NCBI GenBank assembly: GCA_035518875.1
Contig: DATIXD010000375.1
Coordinates: 1-10,135, forward strand
Reading direction: 5' to 3'
Length of the DNA: 10,135 nt
Origin: DATIXD01 sp035518875
GTDB lineage: Bacteria > Pseudomonadota > Gammaproteobacteria > Methylococcales > Methylococcaceae
Below are positions 6,056 to 10,135 of this stretch, one piece after another. The notes beneath the pieces were generated by a model. It was not told where the DNA came from, did no database searches, and worked only from the letters and a program-made list of their open reading frames with translations. Positions within the stretch are counted from its first letter, which is position 1. Every line of letters starts with the position of its first letter. Made by a program: the position numbers and the translations under genes.

Positions 6056-8491
6056 ATGGCAACTTATGCAGAAACCATGACAATGAGCGGCGACCTCATG
6101 GCATTTGGCACGGCGCGATCCACGGTGGAAGAAGCGCCCCTCACTGCGGAAGAGCTGCGCAAGATCAATACCTTCTGGCGCGCCTGCAACTACCTGGCCG
6201 TCGGTATGATCTACCTGCGGGACAATCCGCTGCTGAAAGAGACGCTCAAACCCGAGCACATCAAGAATCGCCTGCTCGGACACTGGGGTTCCAGCCCGGG
6301 ACTCTCCTTTGTCTACACCCACATGAACCGGGTGATCAAAAAATACGATGTAGAAGCGATCTTCATGGCGGGGCCGGGCCACGGCGCACCGGGCGTGCTG
6401 GCGCCGGTTTACCTGGAAGGCGCCTACTCTGAGATCTATCCGGAAAAGAGCCTGGATGAGGAAGGGCTGAAAGCCTTCTTCAAGCAGTTTTCCTTCCCCG
6501 GCGGCATCGGCAGCCATTGCACCCCGGAAACGCCGGGTTCCATCCATGAGGGCGGCGAACTCGGCTACGTGCTGTCCCACGCCTGCGGCGCGGCCTTCGA
6601 CAACCCGGAGCTGATCGTGGCCGCGGTGGTCGGCGACGGCGAGGCCGAGACGGGGCCTTTGTCCACCTCCTGGCACATCAGCAAATTCCTCAACCCGACC
6701 CGCGATGGCGCCGTGCTGCCGATCCTGAACCTCAACGGCTACAAGATCAACAATCCGACCCTGCTAGCGCGAATTAGCCACCAGGAACTGGAAGATCTGT
6801 TCAAGGGCTACGGCTGGACGCCCTATTTCGTCGAAGGCTCCGACCCCGAGACCATGCATCAGGCGATGGCGGCCACACTGGATCGCTGCATCGAGGAAAT
6901 CAGAACGGCCCAGCGCGAGGCGCGCAGTACCGGCGTTGCGAAACGTCCGCGCTGGCCCATGATCGTCCTGCGCAGCCCGAAGGGCTGGACGGGGCCCGGC
7001 GAACTCGACGGGCACAAGGTCGAGGGCTTCTGGCGGGCACATCAGGTGCCGATCGCGGACGTCCAAAAGAATCTGACCCATCTCCAGCAGCTCGAAGACT
7101 GGATGCGCGGCTACAAGCCGGAAGAGCTGTTTGATGCCAACGGTGCTCCGGTGGCCGAGATCAGGGAGCTTGCCCCGACCGGCAACCGCCGCATGGGCGC
7201 TAACCCCCATGCCAACGGCGGCATCCTGAAGAAGGCGCTGCGCATGCCCGATTTCCGCGAGTATGGCATCAAGGTCGACAAGCCGGCCCAGATTGAGGCG
7301 GAGAATACCCCGCCCTTGGGCCGCCTGCTGCGGGACATCATGAAGGCCAACATGGGCAACTTCCGGGTATTCGGACCCGACGAAAACACCTCCAACAAGC
7401 TTGGCGCGGTCTATGAGGTCAGCAAGAAGTTCTGGATTGCCGAGTACTTTCCCGAAGATTCCGACGGCAGCGAACTGGCAACGGACGGGCGGGTGATGGA
7501 GATGCTGAGCGAGCACACCATGGAGGGCATGCTGGAGGGCTATCTCCTCACCGGCCGGCATGGCTTCTTTTCGACCTACGAAGCCTTTGTCCATGTGATC
7601 GACTCCATGTTCAACCAGCACGCCAAATGGTTGTCCATCTGCAATCAACTCTCCTGGCGGGAGGAGATCGCCTCCCTGAACCTGCTGATCACCTCTACCG
7701 TCTGGCGCCAGGATCACAACGGCTTCACCCATCAGGATCCGGGCTTTCTCGACGTCGTGTTGAACAAGAGCCCGGCGGTCACGCGCATTTACCTCCCGCC
7801 GGACGTCAACAGCCTGCTCTCGGTGGCGGATCACTGCCTGCGCAGCGAGAACTACGTCAACGTGATCGTCTCCGACAAGCAGCTTCACCTACAGTACATG
7901 GACATGGACGCGGCCGTGACCCACTGCTCCAAGGGGATCGGCATCTGGGACTGGGCCAGCAATGACCAGGGATCAGAGCCCGATGTGGTGATGGCTTCCG
8001 CTGGCGACATCCCCACCCAGGAAGCACTGGCGGCGACAGCGATGCTGCGGGCGGAATTTCCCGACCTGAAGATCCGCTTCATCAACGTGGTCGACCTGTT
8101 CAAGCTGTCACCGGACAACGAGCATCCCCATGGCCTGGGCTGGCGCGATTTCGACAGCCTGTTCACCGTGGACAAACCCATCATCTTCAACTTCCACGGT
8201 TATCCCTGGCTGATCCACCGCATGGCCTACCGCCGCAACAACCACAAGAACCTGCATGTGCGCGGCTACAAGGAAAAGGGCAATATCAACACACCGCTGG
8301 AGTTGGCCATCAACAACCAGATCGACCGTTTCAGCCTGGCGATCGACGTCATCGACCGGGTGCCGCGGATCAGCGTGGCCGGCGCCCATGCCAAGGAGAA
8401 ATTCCGCAATCAGCAACTCGCCTGCCGTCGCTATGCCTACGAGCACGGCATCGACATGCCGGAGATCGTCAACTGGCGCTGGCCTTACTGA
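6056..8491 (+). CDS. xfp: Phosphoketolase (xylulose 5-phosphate / fructose 6-phosphate)
   Basis: A thiamine-diphosphate enzyme of the cytoplasm that cleaves xylulose 5-phosphate (and often fructose 6-phosphate) with phosphate, giving acetyl phosphate plus glyceraldehyde 3-phosphate or erythrose 4-phosphate. It has 811 residues, full family length. Motifs: LGHWGSSPGLSF with active-site H76; GPGHGAPGVLAPVYLEG; GGIGSHCTPETPGS with H154; the ThDP/Mg site GDGEAETG at 193-200 followed by NLNGYKINNP; and in the second half FRVFGPDENTSNKL and LLTGRHGFFSTYEAFVHVID. All catalytic segments look intact. Whether it prefers X5P only or both substrates cannot be read by eye. It follows glgP by 53 bases and precedes the ackA remnant by 60, the usual setting of phosphoketolase with acetyl-phosphate-using enzymes. 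Confidence 0.96.
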   Translation: MATYAETMTMSGDLMAFGTARSTVEEAPLTAEELRKINTFWRACNYLAVGMIYLRDNPLLKETLKPEHIKNRLLGHWGSSPGLSFVYTHMNRVIKKYDVEAIFMAGPGHGAPGVLAPVYLEGAYSEIYPEKSLDEEGLKAFFKQFSFPGGIGSHCTPETPGSIHEGGELGYVLSHACGAAFDNPELIVAAVVGDGEAETGPLSTSWHISKFLNPTRDGAVLPILNLNGYKINNPTLLARISHQELEDLFKGYGWTPYFVEGSDPETMHQAMAATLDRCIEEIRTAQREARSTGVAKRPRWPMIVLRSPKGWTGPGELDGHKVEGFWRAHQVPIADVQKNLTHLQQLEDWMRGYKPEELFDANGAPVAEIRELAPTGNRRMGANPHANGGILKKALRMPDFREYGIKVDKPAQIEAENTPPLGRLLRDIMKANMGNFRVFGPDENTSNKLGAVYEVSKKFWIAEYFPEDSDGSELATDGRVMEMLSEHTMEGMLEGYLLTGRHGFFSTYEAFVHVIDSMFNQHAKWLSICNQLSWREEIASLNLLITSTVWRQDHNGFTHQDPGFLDVVLNKSPAVTRIYLPPDVNSLLSVADHCLRSENYVNVIVSDKQLHLQYMDMDAAVTHCSKGIGIWDWASNDQGSEPDVVMASAGDIPTQEALAATAMLRAEFPDLKIRFINVVDLFKLSPDNEHPHGLGWRDFDSLFTVDKPIIFNFHGYPWLIHRMAYRRNNHKNLHVRGYKEKGNINTPLELAINNQIDRFSLAIDVIDRVPRISVAGAHAKEKFRNQQLACRRYAYEHGIDMPEIVNWRWPY

Positions 8492-8551
8492 GTCGAATTC
8501 ATTCGCCTCGAGCGGTTGAAATCGTCCCACCGCATTAAAGTCGGTTGAGTC

Positions 8552-9200
8552 GTGCCTGCGGAGCCCGAACTGATCGCCGTGGTCAATGCCGGCTCCGCCA
8601 CCTTGGAATTCTCCTTGCTCGAGGGCGGTGAGAACGTTTTACGCGCGCTGATCGAACGGTGCCATCCAGGCCGGTCGCAGCGTGGCGACCACCATGGCGT
8701 TTACGGCCTTGGAAGGGCTGCCCATGGGCACCCGTTGCGGTGCCATCGATCCCGGCGTACTCCCCCTCCTGCTGGAGCAGGAAAAATTGTCGGTTCAGGC
8801 GTTGACGGACTTGCTTTACGAACACTCGGGCCTGTTGGGCATTTCCGGGATCAGCTCGGACATGCGCGATTTACTGGCCAGCCCCTGCGCCGAGGCCGCA
8901 GAGGCGGTAGAATACTTCTGCTACCGGATCGCTCGCGAACTGGGCTCCCTGGCGGCGGCGCTTGGCGGGCTCGATGGCCTGGTGTTCACCGGCGGGATCG
9001 GCGAGCACGCTGCGCCGGTCCGCGCGCGTATCTGCTCGTTATCGCGCTGGCTCGGCATCGCCATTGATACGGCTGCCAATGCCGAGAATCGCACCGTGCT
9101 TCACAGCGTCGACAGTGCCGTGCAGGTGCTGGTCATCCCCACCAATGAGGAGCGCATGATTGCGAGGCATGTTGCGCAAGTTCTGGCGATGGATGATTGA
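8552..9200 (+). pseudogene. ackA: Acetate kinase remnant with internal deletion and frame change
   Basis: Acetate kinase converts acetyl phosphate and ADP to acetate and ATP. Here only its two ends remain. Frame one, from GTG 8552 to about 8656, gives VVNAGSATLEFSLLEGG...LIER, the first ~36 residues with the N-terminal NAGS phosphate loop. Another frame from about 8655 gives NGAIQAGRSVATTMAFTALEG, the MGTRCGAIDP motif, LVFTGGIGEHAAPVR and IPTNEE, ending at TGA 9198-9200: the C-terminal ~180 residues. A family member has about 400 residues, so some 180 central codons are absent, including the segments carrying the catalytic Arg, Asp and His (Arg91, Asp148 and His180 in the Methanosarcina enzyme). 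The two parts are in different frames, so no single protein spans them. A C-terminal fragment could start at GTG 8682 or ATG 8694 but lacks half the fold. A sequencing or assembly gap is the main alternative to true decay. Confidence 0.88.
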
Positions 9201-9246
9201 GTAGTGTCTCAGCGCTTCAACCCAAACTGGCAACGGAGAAACGAAC

Positions 9247-9963
9247 ATGGCTTCCGAAGTTCCCGTCAAAGGTGACTATTCCCTGCTCGGCAAGGTAAAG
9301 GGCGCCGAAAAGCTTTTTCTGTCTGGTCGCCGCAATCGAGAAGCGGATCTCGAGAGCGCCGTTACCTTTTTCCTGGAATTCCTCCGCGGCTTTGAAAGCT
9401 TTGACTTCGAAGCGCCTTGCGTGACGGTATTTGGTTCTGCTCGTTTCAAGGAGGGGCATCCCCATTACGAGTTGGCCAGGGCTACTGGGAACGCATTGGC
9501 TAAGGCAGGATACGCGGTGATGACGGGCGGAGGCCCCGGAATCATGGAGGCGGCGAACCGTGGCGCCAAGGAAGCCGGCGGCTTGAGTCTCGGCTGTAAT
9601 ATTGAGCTCCCTTTTGAGCAGAAACCCAATCCCTATCTCGATAAGTTCATCGAATTCGAGCACTTTTTCATCCGCAAGGTCATGCTGGTCAAATATTCCA
9701 CGGCCTTCATCATCATGCCGGGCGGATTCGGTACGCTGGACGAGGCTTTCGAGGTGATCACGCTGATACAGACCGGAAAGCTGGATGCTTTCCCGGTTGT
9801 CTTCATGGGCAAAGAGTTCTGGGAACACCTGGGCGACTTTGCGCGCAATACCCTAGTTGCCGAGGGTACCGTTGATCAAGATGAAACAACCTTCATACGA
9901 CCCGCCTTTAGCCCCCAAGAGGCGGTCCAGATCATCCGGCAAGGAATTATTCGGTCAGCCTGA
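9247..9963 (+). CDS. LOG/TIGR00730-family Rossmann nucleotide-binding protein
   Basis: Belongs to the LOG family, whose characterised members cleave nucleoside 5'-monophosphates to base plus ribose 5-phosphate (plant LOG cytokinin activation, bacterial PpnN). It has 238 residues. Landmarks: VTVFGSARF near residue 59, the phosphate-binding GGGPGIMEAANRGA at 94-107, R143/K144 in FFIRKVMLV, and the family signature PGGFGTLDE at 158-166. All the usual catalytic positions appear present. The first ~55 residues are an extra helical, charged N-terminus before the Rossmann core. ATG 9247 follows GGAG with an 8-base gap. It lies 46 bases after the ackA remnant and before the pta-like start on the same strand, so it is probably in the same transcript. 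The true substrate is unknown; annotation as a cytokinin-type hydrolase would be by family only. Its last codons and stop lie in a large inverted repeat. Confidence 0.9.
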   Translation: MASEVPVKGDYSLLGKVKGAEKLFLSGRRNREADLESAVTFFLEFLRGFESFDFEAPCVTVFGSARFKEGHPHYELARATGNALAKAGYAVMTGGGPGIMEAANRGAKEAGGLSLGCNIELPFEQKPNPYLDKFIEFEHFFIRKVMLVKYSTAFIIMPGGFGTLDEAFEVITLIQTGKLDAFPVVFMGKEFWEHLGDFARNTLVAEGTVDQDETTFIRPAFSPQEAVQIIRQGIIRSA

Positions 9964-9990
9964 CCGTCGAAACCTCAGATTCCTTGCCGG
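9936..9990 (+). repeat. Nested inverted repeat over the LOG gene stop codon
   Basis: CCGGCAAGGAAT (9936-9947) is perfectly complementary to ATTCCTTGCCGG (9979-9990). Inside it lies a second perfect palindrome, CGGTCAGCCTGACCG (9952-9966), which contains the stop codon TGA at 9961-9963. In RNA this would fold as a 12-bp stem closing a smaller 6-bp hairpin with a GCC loop. There is no T run after it, so it is not a classical intrinsic terminator. The 3' arm overlaps GCCGGCTC (9986-9993), which can instead pair with GAGGCCGGC (10005-10013, one bulge), so two exclusive folds are possible just before pta. Confidence 0.7.
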
Positions 9991-10070
9991 CTCTCCCGAA
10001 ATTCGAGGCCGGCCGGCCCATAGCGTTCTTGGCAAATGGCCGAAGCAATGAGCATGCAGGGGCGAACGCC

Positions 10071-10135
10071 ATGACAAAAGGCATTTATATCACCAGCGCG
10101 GCGCCACAGAGCGGAAAGACCGTCATCGCACTGGG
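10071..10135 (+). CDS. pta: Probable phosphate acetyltransferase, N-terminal start only
   Basis: Only 21 codons are inside the window: MTKGIYITSAAPQSGKTVIA and on. The pattern of a short beta strand, a P-loop-like SGKT and a helix start resembles the BioD-like N-terminal domain of long Pta proteins, which convert acetyl phosphate and CoA to acetyl-CoA and phosphate. The ATG at 10071 follows AGGGG (10058-10062) with an 8-base gap; the nearby ATGs at 10048 and 10054 are out of frame. Position after xfp and ackA favours Pta. From this fragment alone, another BioD/CobB-like ATPase remains possible. Confidence 0.6.
   Translation, partial: MTKGIYITSAAPQSGKTVIAL

Noticed and set aside
6764..7888. 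374-codon open frame on the minus strand inside xfp
   Set aside because: Antisense shadow of a strongly conserved gene; no domain or ribosome binding site seen.
10007..10018. GGCCGGCCGGCC run as a special site
   Set aside because: A simple GC-rich self-complementary repeat; apart from its part in the alternative hairpin, nothing supports a function.

Overview
The window reads as chromosomal DNA of a Gram-negative proteobacterium. The evidence is a periplasmic PstS with a Sec signal peptide, PhoB boxes of the E. coli geometry, GC-rich codons and clear Shine-Dalgarno sites. A gammaproteobacterium is my best guess. A phosphoketolase/acetate kinase/phosphotransacetylase set beside glycogen phosphorylase would suit a methanotroph or chemolithotroph, but the genus cannot be read from the sequence. 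I see no insertion sequence, tRNA, rRNA, CRISPR array or phage gene.

Left part (1-1742, minus strand): the start of a high-affinity phosphate ABC transporter operon, pstS then pstC, with pstC running off the left edge. The spacer 1743-1994 is a divergent control region. It holds three PhoB half-sites in 11-bp register facing pstS, each box set placed 10 bp from a -10-like hexamer, and a second two-half-site box facing the other way towards a CorA-type Mg2+ channel gene (1995-3188, plus strand). Phosphate starvation may therefore drive both phosphate and magnesium uptake.

Middle and right part (3504-10135, plus strand): a run of central-carbon genes in one direction: glycogen phosphorylase (glgP), phosphoketolase (xfp), a broken acetate kinase (ackA remnant), a LOG/TIGR00730 nucleotide-binding protein, and the first 21 codons of what is probably phosphotransacetylase (pta). 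Together they suggest a route from stored glycogen through sugar phosphates to acetyl phosphate and then acetyl-CoA. The ackA gene has lost about 180 central codons and its reading frame, so as written the acetyl phosphate would leave by Pta rather than by ATP-forming acetate kinase.

The points most worth a second look are the two-way PhoB control region reaching a Mg2+ channel, the ackA deletion, and a perfect 12-bp inverted repeat enclosing a second palindrome over the stop codon of the LOG gene, just before pta. None of these amounts to a clearly new system; they are regulatory and decay features around well-known gene families.
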